Counted from the stretch's first letter, positions 43,226 through 51,763 are shown. The stretch is DNA of 64,000 bases from UMGS1519 sp963621885 (GCA_963621885.1 CAVFFT010000043.1:1-64000), one strand, 5' to 3'. Made by a program: numbers and translations. Notes: a model not told the origin generated them from the letters alone.

Positions 43226-43726
43226 ATGAGCACATCGGCAAGCAGGAAGAACAGTATCCGCGCTATAGGGGTTTCCTTCTGTGTTTGCCTGGCTCTCTTT
43301 GTTGCGACCTTCTATCTTGCGGCGGCACCGACCGTCGCTTCCGCTGCTGAAGTTCCTTACGCGAGCCAGATGGTTCGGGCTACGGCGGATGATACGCAGG
43401 CTGCTGAGCAGGCACAAGCCGCTTCCACCATCCAGAATGCCGCTGCGCAGGCGGACGATACCGGCGTGCAGGCAGCAACCGCTTCGCAAGCCGCCGATTC
43501 CGCAGCAAGCACTTCCGCAAACACCGGATTCATCCAGCTTGCCGACGCAAAGGCTTCAGGCGATTCTTCCTCTGATGATTCCGAAGGCGGAATCGACATC
43601 TATCACATTTTCACGCTCGCCCTCATTGGTGTTGGTTGCGCGCTTCTCGTTGCTTTTACCGCTGGTAAACGCGAGGAACGCTCCCGCCGCAACAAGCAGC
43701 TCGATAAGAAGAGCAAAAAGAAATAA
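43226..43726 (+). CDS. Secreted Ala/Ser-rich protein with C-terminal membrane helix
   Basis: 166 residues, unrecognised. A signal peptide covers about 1-40 (SFCVCLALFVATFYLAAAPTVASA). The middle is low-complexity Ala/Gln/Ser/Thr/Asp, one membrane helix lies near 125-146 (IFTLALIGVGCALLVAF), and the tail is strongly basic (KREERSRRNKQLDKKSKKK). The topology predicts an exposed disordered segment. It lies 60 bases after the C39-like gene with AGAGGAGCAAAGGT before ATG, so a joint envelope role is possible. Confidence 0.7.
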   Translation: MSTSASRKNSIRAIGVSFCVCLALFVATFYLAAAPTVASAAEVPYASQMVRATADDTQAAEQAQAASTIQNAAAQADDTGVQAATASQAADSAASTSANTGFIQLADAKASGDSSSDDSEGGIDIYHIFTLALIGVGCALLVAFTAGKREERSRRNKQLDKKSKKK

Positions 43727-43786
43727 TCTCAAAAGTGCCGAAAAAGGAAATCTAAGTGCAATTCGCTAAGATTTCATGAATAACTC

Positions 43787-43814
43787 TTGCTTTCAAAATG
43801 CCCCATGCTACTAT
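43787..43814 (+). promoter_or_regulatory. groES-groEL promoter
   Basis: TTGCTT (43787-43792), 16 bases, TACTAT (43809-43814), immediately followed by a CIRCE-like operator. Confidence 0.65.
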
Positions 43815-43818
43815 GCGT

Positions 43819-43845
43819 TTAGCAGTCGACGGAAAGAACTGCTAA
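43819..43845 (+). promoter_or_regulatory. CIRCE-like HrcA operator
   Basis: TTAGCAGTC-N9-AACTGCTAA. It has the 9-9-9 layout of CIRCE (TTAGCACTC-N9-GAGTGCTAA) with a compensated C/G exchange in both arms and one unpaired end. It sits at the expected start site before groES, suggesting HrcA repression. Confidence 0.75.
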
Positions 43846-43899
43846 CACATGGTAATGATTCCCGTATACGGGATGGTTTAAAGGAAAGGATGAGCAATC

Positions 43900-44190
43900 A
43901 TGAGTTTGATTCCCTTGGGAGACCGCGTTCTGATCAAGCAGGATGAAGCGGAAGAGACCACCGCTTCCGGTCTGTACCTGGCAAGCGATTCCAAAGAGAA
44001 GCCGCAGTCTGGTGTTGTTGTCGCCGCTGGCGAGGGCAAGCGCGATCGCGATGGCAACATCATTCCGGTGCTCGTGAAGCCGGGCGACCATGTCGTCTTC
44101 GCAAAGTATGGCTCGAATGAGGTCGACGTCGACGGCGAGAAGCTTCTGCTTATGCGCGCCGAAGACATCTACGCGAAGTATGCCGAGTAA
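43900..44190 (+). CDS. groES: Co-chaperonin GroES
   Basis: 96 residues. PLGDRVLIKQDEAEETTASGLYL at the start includes the mobile loop, then GDHVVFAKYGSNEVDVDGEKLLLMRAEDI. It is the heptameric lid of GroEL. AAAGGA precedes ATG. It is co-transcribed with groEL, 26 bases downstream. Confidence 0.98.
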   Translation: MSLIPLGDRVLIKQDEAEETTASGLYLASDSKEKPQSGVVVAAGEGKRDRDGNIIPVLVKPGDHVVFAKYGSNEVDVDGEKLLLMRAEDIYAKYAE

Positions 44191-44216
44191 TTAAGCCACG
44201 GTGAAAGGATCTAATA

Positions 44217-45845
44217 ATGGCTAAGGAAGTTAAGTTCCAGGAGGATGCGCGCAACGGCCTTGCCGCTGGCGTGAAGAAGCTGGCAGATGCCGTCAAGGTC
44301 ACGCTTGGCCCCAAGGGTCGTTATGTGGCTCTCGAGAAGTCCTACGGCGCTCCGCTCGTCACTAACGACGGTGTGAGCGTTGCTAAGGAAATCGAGCTCG
44401 AGGATCCCATTGAGAACATGGGCGCCCAGATGGTGAAGGAAGTCGCCGTCAAGACCAACGACGTGGCTGGCGACGGTACCACCACCGCTACCCTGCTCGC
44501 TGATGTCATCGTGAACGAGGGCCTGCGCAACGTCACCGCTGGTGCTGACGCGCTGTCCATCCGCCGCGGCATCGACAAGGCGGTTGCCGCGATCGTCGAG
44601 CAGATCAAGGAAGACTCCATCGAGGTTTCCACCAAGGAGCAGATCGCGAACGTCGGCGCCATTTCCGCTGGCGACCCCGAGATCGGCCAGAAGATTGCCG
44701 AGGCTATGGAAGCGGTTGGCCGCGACGGCGCCATCTCCGTGGAAGACAGCCAGACCTTCGGCTTCGACCTCGATGTCGTCGAGGGCATGCAGTATGACCG
44801 CGGCTACATTTCGCCCTACATGGCCAGCGACATGGACCGTATGGAAGCGGATCTGAAGGATCCGTTCATCCTGCTCACCGACCAGAAGATCTCGAACATC
44901 CAGGATCTCGTTCCCACGCTCGAGTTCGTCATGCAGTCCGGCCGCCCGCTGTTCCTCGTTGCTGAGGATGTTGAGGGCGAGGCGCTCGCTACCCTGCTGC
45001 TGAACAAGCTGCGTGGCACGCTGAATGTGGTCGCCATCAAGGCTCCCGGCTTTGGTGATCGCCGCAAGCGCATTCTCGAGGACATCGCCATCGTCACTGG
45101 CGGCACCGTGATCGACAAGGACTTCGGCCTGACGCTCGCCGACACCAAGCCTGAGATGCTCGGCACCGCGAAGACCGTCAAGGTGACCAAGGACAACACG
45201 CTTATTGTTGACGGCGCAGGCGACAAGAACGCCATCGACGAGCGCGTCAATCAGATCAAGTCTGAAATCGATCGCACCGAGTCCGATTTCGACCGCGAGA
45301 AGCTCCAGGAGCGCCTCGCGAAGATCTCCGGCGGCGTTGCGGTGCTGAAGGTTGGCGCTGCGACCGAGTCCGAGCTCAAGGAGAAGAAGTCCCGTATCGA
45401 GGATGCTCTGCAGGCAACCCGCGCGGCTGTCGAAGAGGGCATCGTTGCTGGCGGCGGCGTCGCGCTTATCGACGCGCTCCCCGCACTCGATGGCGTTGAG
45501 GTCAAGAACCCCGACGAGCAGGTTGGCGTGAACATCATCCGCAAGGCTCTCGAGGCTCCGATGCGCGTGATCGCTCAGAACGCCGGCTTCGAAGGCTCCG
45601 TCGTTGTTGAGAAGGTCAAGGGTCTCGAAAAGGGCCAGGGCCTCAACTCCGCAACCGGCGAGTATGGTGACCTTGTTGCCATGGGCGTGAGCGACCCGGT
45701 GAAGGTGACGCGCACGGCTCTGCAGTCCGCTGCTTCCGTCGCAGGCCTCATCCTCATCACCGAGGCGACGGTCAACGAGATCCCGAAAGAGGGTCCGGAC
45801 CTGTCCGCACTCGCAGGCGCAGGTGCTGGCGCCGGCATGATGTAA
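44217..45845 (+). CDS. groEL: Chaperonin GroEL
   Basis: 542 residues, full length. It has GPKGRYVALEKSYGAPLVTNDGVS, the ATP site NDVAGDGTTTATLLAD, the apical domain (about 190-375) and AAVEEGIVAGGGVALI. The C-terminal tail is AGAGAGAGMM instead of the longer GGM repeats. It folds proteins in the double-ring chamber with GroES. The start is ATG after GGTGAAAGGATCTAATA. Whether the organism has a second groEL copy cannot be seen here. Confidence 0.98.
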   Translation: MAKEVKFQEDARNGLAAGVKKLADAVKVTLGPKGRYVALEKSYGAPLVTNDGVSVAKEIELEDPIENMGAQMVKEVAVKTNDVAGDGTTTATLLADVIVNEGLRNVTAGADALSIRRGIDKAVAAIVEQIKEDSIEVSTKEQIANVGAISAGDPEIGQKIAEAMEAVGRDGAISVEDSQTFGFDLDVVEGMQYDRGYISPYMASDMDRMEADLKDPFILLTDQKISNIQDLVPTLEFVMQSGRPLFLVAEDVEGEALATLLLNKLRGTLNVVAIKAPGFGDRRKRILEDIAIVTGGTVIDKDFGLTLADTKPEMLGTAKTVKVTKDNTLIVDGAGDKNAIDERVNQIKSEIDRTESDFDREKLQERLAKISGGVAVLKVGAATESELKEKKSRIEDALQATRAAVEEGIVAGGGVALIDALPALDGVEVKNPDEQVGVNIIRKALEAPMRVIAQNAGFEGSVVVEKVKGLEKGQGLNSATGEYGDLVAMGVSDPVKVTRTALQSAASVAGLILITEATVNEIPKEGPDLSALAGAGAGAGMM

Positions 45846-46202
45846 GCCGCGAAAAGGGGCTTGTATTAGGCTGCTGACGCGCCGGAAATGATGGGTGTGG
45901 AGTAAATACCCATCCCGCGCGCAAAGGCTTGCAGAACGGGCGCATTCAAGGTAGCCTGTCGAAAGCAATCAAGAAGGCGACTCCCGCAAGGGAGCCGCCT
46001 TCTGGCGTTATAGGGGCTTCTGAGCGCCTGTTCACATGAACATGCGCTCTCAAGAATGTGCGAAGGAAAAGCGGGTAAGCGTTTGTACCTCGCCTGAATG
46101 CGAAACGACAAAGGAACGAGAATCCTTTGGTTGGGAGTTCGATAATCCCCGTGCCGGGGGTGCAGGAAAAGCGGACAGCCGCTTGGGAAAGGAAGAGTTG
46201 GC
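45846..46202. other. Region between groEL and the metal permease, possible structured leader
   Basis: No gene. A hairpin lies at 45972-46003. TGACGCGCCGG at 45875-45885 matches the arms of the inverted repeat near 47500. The last 150 bases before the permease are rich in AAAGCGG/GGGG blocks, and a short stem AAGCGG-CCGCTT sits just upstream of the ribosome site. It could be a metal-responsive leader, but no known riboswitch core was recognised. Confidence 0.45.
45972..46003 (+). terminator. Hairpin after groEL
   Basis: AGAAGGCGACTCCC-GCAA-GGGAGCCGCCTTCT, 13 of 14 pairs. It lacks a T run, so may act as an RNA-stabilising end or weak terminator. Confidence 0.6.
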
Positions 46203-47081
46203 GTGGATTTGTTTTTGGATCTCTGGAATGATGCGCTCATTGATACGGCGCGTCTCCTCCCCTTCCTCTTCCTGTGTTACCTCATGATGGAATTCATCGA
46301 GCATCGCGCGAGCGAGCGCTCGGTCAATGCGATAAGCAACACGCGCTCCTTGGGGCCGCTGGTGGGCGCGCTTCTCGGCGCTTTCCCCCAGTGCGGCTTC
46401 AGTGCCGCGGCCGCGACGCTTTACGCCGGCCGTGTCGTGACGATTGGCACGCTTATCGCTGTGTTCCTCGCCACCTCGGATGAGATGCTCCCCATTTTCA
46501 TCGCGGAGCAGGTTGATCCCGTCGTCATCCTGAAGATTCTCGGCGCGAAAGTGGCGATAGGCATGGTGATGGGCTTCCTTATTGATGCGGCGATTCACTT
46601 CGCTCATCGTGACTCTCAGGATTTCCTGCATATCCATGAGCTCTGCGAGGATGAAGGCTGCGAATGCGATGACGAGGAGCATCATCACGGCATCTTCCTG
46701 AGCTCGCTCAAGCATACGCTGCAGGTGGCGCTGTTCATTTTCTTTATTACCTTTGCGATTGACCTGGTCATCGCGCTGGTTGGAGAAGATACCTTTGCCG
46801 CCTTTATTGCCGCCAACGAGGGGCTTTCCATTGTGGCAAGCGCCATTGTGGGGCTGATTCCCAATTGCGCGGCGAGTGTTGTGATCACCGAGCTGTATCT
46901 GGAAGGCACGCTGGGCGCGGGCGCGATGATGTCCGGCTTGCTGGTGAGCGCGGGCATTGGTCTGCTTGTGCTTGTGCGCACCAACCACCATTGGCGCGAG
47001 AACATTCAGATTCTCCTGGTGATGGTGCTTACCGGCATCATTTGGGGAACGATCATTCAGCTGGCGGGAATCACGTTCTAA
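46203..47081 (+). CDS. Putative manganese/heavy-metal efflux permease
   Basis: 292 residues, about 8-10 membrane helices in two similar halves. Each half carries a Pro-x-Cys motif: GAFPQCGFSAAAATLYAG in the first and GLIPNCAASVVITELYLEG in the second. Between them lies a cytoplasmic metal-binding loop rich in His, Cys, Asp and Glu (HIHELCEDEGCECDDEEHHHG). This matches the family annotated as putative manganese transporter or arsenic efflux protein. Metal identity is not known. The start is GTG 46203 with GGAAAGGAAGAG. The gene is monocistronic. Confidence 0.85.
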   Translation: MDLFLDLWNDALIDTARLLPFLFLCYLMMEFIEHRASERSVNAISNTRSLGPLVGALLGAFPQCGFSAAAATLYAGRVVTIGTLIAVFLATSDEMLPIFIAEQVDPVVILKILGAKVAIGMVMGFLIDAAIHFAHRDSQDFLHIHELCEDEGCECDDEEHHHGIFLSSLKHTLQVALFIFFITFAIDLVIALVGEDTFAAFIAANEGLSIVASAIVGLIPNCAASVVITELYLEGTLGAGAMMSGLLVSAGIGLLVLVRTNHHWRENIQILLVMVLTGIIWGTIIQLAGITF

Positions 47082-47247
47082 GAAATGCTGGTCACAGCGC
47101 GAAAACTGTCATTCGCGCAGCGGTAAGAGAAACGGTTGCCGGCATGATAAGCGTCCGTTTGACGCTCATGCAACAGAAGTGCAGCATGCATTTGACCACG
47201 CCGATTTACCAGTGGTCGTGTGCCATATTCAAATGTGGGTGATGAGG

Positions 47248-47321
47248 TGGCTGGGCCAGCAGGATTCGAACCTACATAACTGGTACCAAAAACCAGGGTC
47301 CTACCATTGGACGATGGCCCA
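47248..47321 (-). tRNA. tRNA-Gln (UUG)
   Basis: 74 nt with encoded CCA. The acceptor is TGGGCCA/TGGCCCA. The anticodon stem CTGGT/ACCAG encloses loop TTTTGGT (UUG). The T arm contains GGTTCGAATCC. Confidence 0.95.
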
Positions 47322-47341
47322 ATAAAGAAAAAAAGTTCGCG

Positions 47342-47417
47342 TGGTGGGCCGTGAGGGAATCGAACCCGCGACCTTGGGATTAAAAGTCCCCTGCTCTACC
47401 AACTGAGCTAACGGCCC
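47342..47417 (-). tRNA. tRNA-Lys (UUU)
   Basis: 76 nt with encoded CCA. The acceptor is GGGCCGT/ACGGCCC, with D arm GCTCAGTTGGTAGAGC. The anticodon loop CTTTTAA gives UUU, and the T arm is GCGGGTTCGATTCCCTC-like. It lies 20 bases upstream of tRNA-Gln on the same strand and probably in the same transcript. Confidence 0.95.
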
Positions 47418-47489
47418 ACTTGCGAAAATGCAAAGCAGATTGTACCCGGCACATGGCGCTGGCGCAAGTGCGGGCGCGTGAGCTGCACA

Positions 47490-47551
47490 AAATGGGCCGG
47501 CGCGTCAGGAGGAGGCGTGCCTCAAGGAAGTGAAGGCTTTGACGCGCCGGC
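47490..47551 (-). terminator. Long-loop inverted repeat after the methionine synthase gene
   Basis: GCCGGCGCGTCA (47496-47507) and TGACGCGCCGGC (47540-47551) are perfectly complementary, separated by 32 bases. On the minus strand the stem is followed by CATTTTG. It lies 48 bases past the leftward gene end. Confidence 0.6.
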
Positions 47552-47599
47552 GGTGATAGCGAATTTCAGAAGCGCAGAGGCTTCTTGCTCATGTCTAGT

Positions 47600-48718
47600 T
47601 TAACCCCAGACACGGTCGGCAATGCGCTTCACGAGCGCAATCTTTGCCCATTGTTCCTCTTCTGTAAGAACATTTCCCTCTTCGGTCGAGCTGAAACCGC
47701 ATTGGGTCGACAGACGCAGGCGATCTAGCGGCACATACTTTGCCGCTTCATGGATGCGTGCGATGACCTCATCCTCATCCTCAAGTTCGGGGAACTTCGA
47801 GGTGATCAAGCCAAGCACCACAACCTGATCGCGGATATGCGCCAGAGGCTCGAATCCGCCCGCGCGATCGCTGTCGTATTCCAGGAAGAAGCCGTCATAG
47901 TTCGCATTCGCGAAAAGAGCCGGCGCGATGGGCTCGTAGCCGCCGGAAGAGAACCAGGTCGAGCGGAAGTTGCCGCGGCAGATATGCGTCGTGATCGTCA
48001 TGTCAGCCGGCTTCGCCTCAAGCGCGAGGTTGATGAGGTCGACATACTTGCGCGCGAGCTCGTCAAGGTCGATGCCCTGCGCCTTGTAGGCGGCACTCTT
48101 GTCGGCGTCGCACAGCTCGCCCCAGCTCGTGTCGTCGAACTGCAGATAGCGGCATCCTGCCTCATAGAAAGCCTTGATGGCGTGCTGATAGGCGATGCCA
48201 ATGTCGTGCAGCAGCGCGTCTTCGTCGGCGTAAAGCGCGATAGGCTCGTAGGTCGCCTTGCCACGCACACACGGGATAAGGTGCAGCATTGTGGGCGACG
48301 GGATGGTGAACTTAACCGGGTAATCACCAGCGATTTCCTTCACCTTGCGGAAGTGCTCAAGGAAGGGATGGTTGCCGAAGTCGATCTTCCCGGTGAAGCG
48401 AAGCTGGGCGCCCTTGGGCTTCGGGCCCTTGAACTCGACCGACCAGGCGTTTGCGTCGATATGCTGCACGCCCTCAAGCTCTTCGAGGAAGTCGAGGTGC
48501 CACATGGTGCGGCGGAATTCACCATCGGTGACGGCCTTCAGGCCCACTTCCTTTTCCTTGGCGATAAGCTGTGCAATCGCTTCGTCCTCGACCTGTGTCA
48601 GGGCGGCCTTGTCTATCTCCCCTGCCGCAAACTTCGCGCGCGCTTCCTTGACGGACGCGGGACGCAGGAAGCTGCCAACAATATCGTAGGAGTAAGGCGG
48701 GTTTTGAATGGTGCTCAT
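47600..48718 (-). CDS. Cobalamin-independent methionine synthase, short (core) form
   Basis: 372 residues, equivalent to the C-terminal catalytic half of MetE and similar to YxjG/YxjH. YDIVGSFLRP starts the domain. The zinc ligands are visible as HICRGNFRSTW (His and Cys) and STQCGFSST (last Cys), with DDTSWGELCD in the substrate region. It lacks the N-terminal half of classical MetE, so the methyl donor may not be the folate polyglutamate used by full-length enzymes. ATG 48718 with GGAGGACATC is preferred over the upstream frame. It is near metA in the same direction, consistent with methionine synthesis. Confidence 0.88.
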   Translation of the reverse strand: MSTIQNPPYSYDIVGSFLRPASVKEARAKFAAGEIDKAALTQVEDEAIAQLIAKEKEVGLKAVTDGEFRRTMWHLDFLEELEGVQHIDANAWSVEFKGPKPKGAQLRFTGKIDFGNHPFLEHFRKVKEIAGDYPVKFTIPSPTMLHLIPCVRGKATYEPIALYADEDALLHDIGIAYQHAIKAFYEAGCRYLQFDDTSWGELCDADKSAAYKAQGIDLDELARKYVDLINLALEAKPADMTITTHICRGNFRSTWFSSGGYEPIAPALFANANYDGFFLEYDSDRAGGFEPLAHIRDQVVVLGLITSKFPELEDEDEVIARIHEAAKYVPLDRLRLSTQCGFSSTEEGNVLTEEEQWAKIALVKRIADRVWG

Positions 48719-48919
48719 GATGTCCTCCATTACTGGTTGCTGTTTCGTTTTTGAGAATGGCACTAGTATGAAACGGAATCGCGCAAATTGACCCAAGGGC
48801 TTTTCGATAGATTGATATCGCGTGAAGCGATAACCCAATTAATTCTGCTGGAGATAGAAGAATAGGCCGATGTCAGAAGGAGCGCCGTGCGATATGGAGC
48901 GGACTGCCAGGAGACGAGT

Positions 48920-49234
48920 CTATTCCGACTCGCCGCTAAGCCCGATTGCTGCTAAGAGCGTATCGGGGTGTGCGGCGAGTCGTGTCTTCTCGTCGTGTGA
49001 GAGTTTCTTGATGCGGTATTCCCAGCGGCTTGCCTCGGCACGATCGGCCGCAGGCCAATGAGCGACAAGCTCCTGTACCGGATGTGTGCGGGTGTAACGC
49101 GCGGCCTTCTCCCCTTGCGAGCGGTGCTCTTCGAAGCGCCGCTCAACATCGGTGGCTATGCCGGTGTAATACGATCCGTCCTTGCAGAGAATCATATACA
49201 CCCACCACGAAGAGGGATTTTGTGTACGTGTCAC
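48920..49234 (-). CDS. GIY-YIG nuclease-domain protein
   Basis: 104 residues, a single GIY-YIG domain of the UPF0213/YhbQ type. It has WWVYMILCKDGSYYTGIATDVERRFEEHR, containing the Y-Y-T-G-I motif and conserved Arg, then ARYTRTHPVQELV. These proteins have weak or structure-specific DNA nuclease activity. The start is GTG 49234, only 5 bases after the metA stop, so translation may be coupled to metA. Confidence 0.88.
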   Translation of the reverse strand: MTRTQNPSSWWVYMILCKDGSYYTGIATDVERRFEEHRSQGEKAARYTRTHPVQELVAHWPAADRAEASRWEYRIKKLSHDEKTRLAAHPDTLLAAIGLSGESE

Positions 49235-49239
49235 GTTTG

Positions 49240-50451
49240 CTACTTGGCGTTATCCGGATAGAAGGCGTTCACCTCAAAGCCCGAGGTGCTGCCAAGCTGC
49301 GCCAAAGCTTCCTTGATATCTTCCATCGAGGAGTCGTTGGTTGCCACATGGGCTTCAATCTGGATATGGAAACGCCCGTCATGGATGTCCTGGCCGATGG
49401 TGTCAATCGCCACACCGAGGTCGGCGAGCGCGGTCGCAAGCACGCCAAGCACGCCTACCTGATCAGGGCCTTCAGCTGTTACTGTGAAGGATCCCACGTC
49501 GGTCGTCACTTCGGCAAGGCCGGCGTGAAGGACGCCCACCTGCGAGAAGTCGAAGGGGGTTGTCTGGTAGACGTAGTAGTTGAGCCAGTTGCTGAAAAGT
49601 AGCTGTCCATGCGCATTCCAGGTCTTCTGGGGCTCGCGATTCGGGTTGTCATCCGGGAAGTAATGGACGGGGAACGGCGCGGCATCGCCCATTTTCTCGA
49701 GGTCGCGCGCGTATTCCTTCGCGAGGGTGTCGAAGTCGTATTCGGAATGGCCGAAGACGAAGAAGTTGCGGTTGTCGTGGCTCTTCGCCAGATAGGCGCC
49801 CGCCTCATCGGAGATGCAGATGTTCTCGACATCGGGATGGCGGTCGATTTCCTGCACATACACACCGGTGTTGCGCGAATGCGGCGCCATGAAAACGGAG
49901 TCAAAACCGCGCACGAGCGGGCTCGTGGGTTTCACGACCCGGTGCTCGAAGATGCCGGTGAGCTTCTTCCCCAGCGGGTGCTTGTTGATGCCGTAATGGT
50001 AATAGAGAGCCGCCTGCGCACCCCAGCAGATGCTGAGGCAGGAGTGCACGTGGGTCTTGGTCCACTCGAGAATCTCGCAGAGCTCGGGCCAGTAGTCGAC
50101 ATCCTCGAACGGGAGTTTTTCGACCGGCGCGCCGGTGATAATCATGCCGTCGAAGTGGTCGTCGCGCACGTCTTCGAAGGTGGTGTAGAAGGTGCGGAGG
50201 TGCTCGGCGGGCGTGTTGTGCGAAGAGTGGCTCGCGGTATGCATGAACTGCACTTCAATCTGCAGCGGAGTGTTCGAAAGCTTGCGCAGAATCTGCGTCT
50301 CGGTGTCGATCTTCAGCGGCATGAGGTTGAGGATGATCAGGCGCAACGGGCGGATGTGCTGGGTTGTTGCGCGCTTCTCCGTCATGACGAAGATGTTCTC
50401 GGCTTGAAGCTGTGTGGCAGCGGGCAGGGCGTTGGGAATTTTGATAGGCAT
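49240..50451 (-). CDS. metA: Homoserine O-acyltransferase (MetA type) fused to a C-terminal ACT domain
   Basis: 403 residues against about 300-310 for normal MetA. The N-terminal part is complete: PLRLIILNLMPLKIDTETQ, GAPVEKLPFEDVDYW, the catalytic Cys in LSICWGAQAALYYHYG, and His/Glu in VFGHSEYDFDTLAKEY. Glu after GAPV fits the acetyl-CoA-using group, where succinyl-CoA enzymes have Gly, so the product is probably O-acetylhomoserine. Residues about 319-403 look like an ACT domain of the GcvR/UPF0237 kind (GPDQVGVLGVLATALADLGV, then IGQDIHDGRFHIQIEA). This suggests amino-acid feedback control, possibly by methionine. GAGGGGGG precedes ATG. It is followed by a GIY-YIG gene. Confidence 0.92.
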   Translation of the reverse strand: MPIKIPNALPAATQLQAENIFVMTEKRATTQHIRPLRLIILNLMPLKIDTETQILRKLSNTPLQIEVQFMHTASHSSHNTPAEHLRTFYTTFEDVRDDHFDGMIITGAPVEKLPFEDVDYWPELCEILEWTKTHVHSCLSICWGAQAALYYHYGINKHPLGKKLTGIFEHRVVKPTSPLVRGFDSVFMAPHSRNTGVYVQEIDRHPDVENICISDEAGAYLAKSHDNRNFFVFGHSEYDFDTLAKEYARDLEKMGDAAPFPVHYFPDDNPNREPQKTWNAHGQLLFSNWLNYYVYQTTPFDFSQVGVLHAGLAEVTTDVGSFTVTAEGPDQVGVLGVLATALADLGVAIDTIGQDIHDGRFHIQIEAHVATNDSSMEDIKEALAQLGSTSGFEVNAFYPDNAK

Positions 50452-50895
50452 AGGAACCCCCCTCTGTTTGTGTGTCGATGTGTGCTGCCTGCGAGGTCTT
50501 AAACGAGTTTGAAGGAAAACGTATTCGCGGATGCTTGCAACCGCGTCTCGTCAGGCACGTTGATGGATACTATCCCACAAACCGCGCGGCGAGGTAAGGC
50601 GTCTCGCGCGTTTGCTAACTCTAATTTCAGATGTCAGGTTATCTGTTTAGGCGAATGCTGGTATCTCCTGTGCGTCCCTCGAGTGCGTGCAGTGACGCTA
50701 TAGCTCGCATTCCCACTATGCGTATTGACGGGTGAACCCTCAATATGGGGAACTCCGAGCTTGAGTGCGTATGAGCGGTGTGGGTTTCCGTTATAGTGCA
50801 AGCAGGAGAATCGCGGAGGCGATGGTCGCGCCGGTACCAAATAGGAATAAGCGTGTCCTCAGTGCTTTCGCGTGGCAAGGAGAATGGAATTCACT
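50452..50895. other. Divergent region between metA and the LUD gene
   Basis: About 440 bases holding two divergent promoters. No gene was found. No SAM-I, SAM-II or SAH riboswitch core was recognised upstream of metA on the minus strand. Confidence 0.45.
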
Positions 50896-51540
50896 ATGAA
50901 TGAAGAAGAAATTCGCGCGTTTGGATACATGAGGAACGAACTGCTGGTGGAAAAGGTGATCAAGGGCCTCAAGTCGCGCAATATCACCGGCTACTATGCG
51001 GCGACCAGGGAAGATGCCTTGGCGCAGGCGCTGGAGATTATTCCCGAAGGTGCGACGGTCACGATGGGCGGCTGCATGTCCGCTATCCAGATTGGTCTCG
51101 TTGATGCGTTGAAGGGCGGTTCTTACAACTTCATTGATCGCGACGAGATCGCTGACAAGCGTGCCGCAATGCTTGCGGCCTACGACGCCGATGTCTTCCT
51201 CTCGAGCTGCAATTCCATGACCGAGGACGGCATCCTTGTGAATATCGACGGCAATTCGAACCGCGTTTCCGCCATTGCCCAGGGTCCGAAGAAAGTGCTG
51301 TTCATCGTCGGGATGAACAAGATTTGCAACGATGTCGATGCCGCGATGAAGCGCGCCCGCAATGTGGCCGCGCCTCTGAATGCGCAGCGTTTCAATATCG
51401 ATACCCCGTGCAAGCACACCGGCTCCTGCGCGAACTGCAAGTCGCTCGACACCATCTGCTGCGAGTTCCTCATCACGCGTTTTTCGAAGCATCCCGGACG
51501 CATGCATCTGATTCTCGTGAACGACGATCTGGGATTCTAG
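50896..51540 (+). CDS. LUD-domain protein (LutC-like)
   Basis: 214 residues. An LUD domain is seen: RNELLVEKVIKGLKSRNITGYYA, GATVTMGGCMSAIQIGL, DADVFLSSCNSMTEDGILVNIDGNSNRVSAI and VLFIVGMNKI. The C-terminal part is cysteine-rich (CKHTGSCANCKSLDTICC), possibly a metal or FeS site. Relatives are annotated as lactate-utilisation proteins, but lutA/lutB are absent here, so the link to lactate is weak. ATG 50896 is preferred (AAGGAG 13 bases upstream); ATG 50884 or GTG 50872 are alternatives. Confidence 0.88.
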   Translation: MNEEEIRAFGYMRNELLVEKVIKGLKSRNITGYYAATREDALAQALEIIPEGATVTMGGCMSAIQIGLVDALKGGSYNFIDRDEIADKRAAMLAAYDADVFLSSCNSMTEDGILVNIDGNSNRVSAIAQGPKKVLFIVGMNKICNDVDAAMKRARNVAAPLNAQRFNIDTPCKHTGSCANCKSLDTICCEFLITRFSKHPGRMHLILVNDDLGF

Positions 51541-51597
51541 GTATTGGGAACGGGTTTCTAACTTAGGCTTGCTAGTCAGATCTAGCGGTATGAAACA

Positions 51598-51635
51598 AAA
51601 GGCGCGGCCTCGAGAAGAGACCGCGCCTTTGTCGT
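51598..51635 (+). terminator. Terminator after the LUD gene
   Basis: AAAGGCGCGG (51598-51607) pairs with CCGCGCCTTT (51621-51630), with inner CTC/GAG pairing, followed by GTCGTTTG. Confidence 0.75.
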
Positions 51636-51763
51636 TTGATTTGCCGCTAATCGATTGCGCTTTCACGCGCTGAGGCGGTTGCCGGTATGTTCCGTTGCCC
51701 GTTCAAGCGCTATAAGCCCGCCCGTGTACGGCTAAGCCTCTTACTTCCGCGCGCCAACTCACG

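Noticed and set aside
44211..45968. A 585-codon frame antisense to groEL
   Set aside because: Shadow of the strongly codon-biased groEL gene.
46021..46202. yybP-ykoY manganese riboswitch
   Set aside because: The conserved core of that class was not recognised by eye; only an unspecific structured leader is proposed.
50452..50700. SAM riboswitch or T-box before metA
   Set aside because: No K-turn/pseudoknot core or T-box sequence was found on the minus strand.
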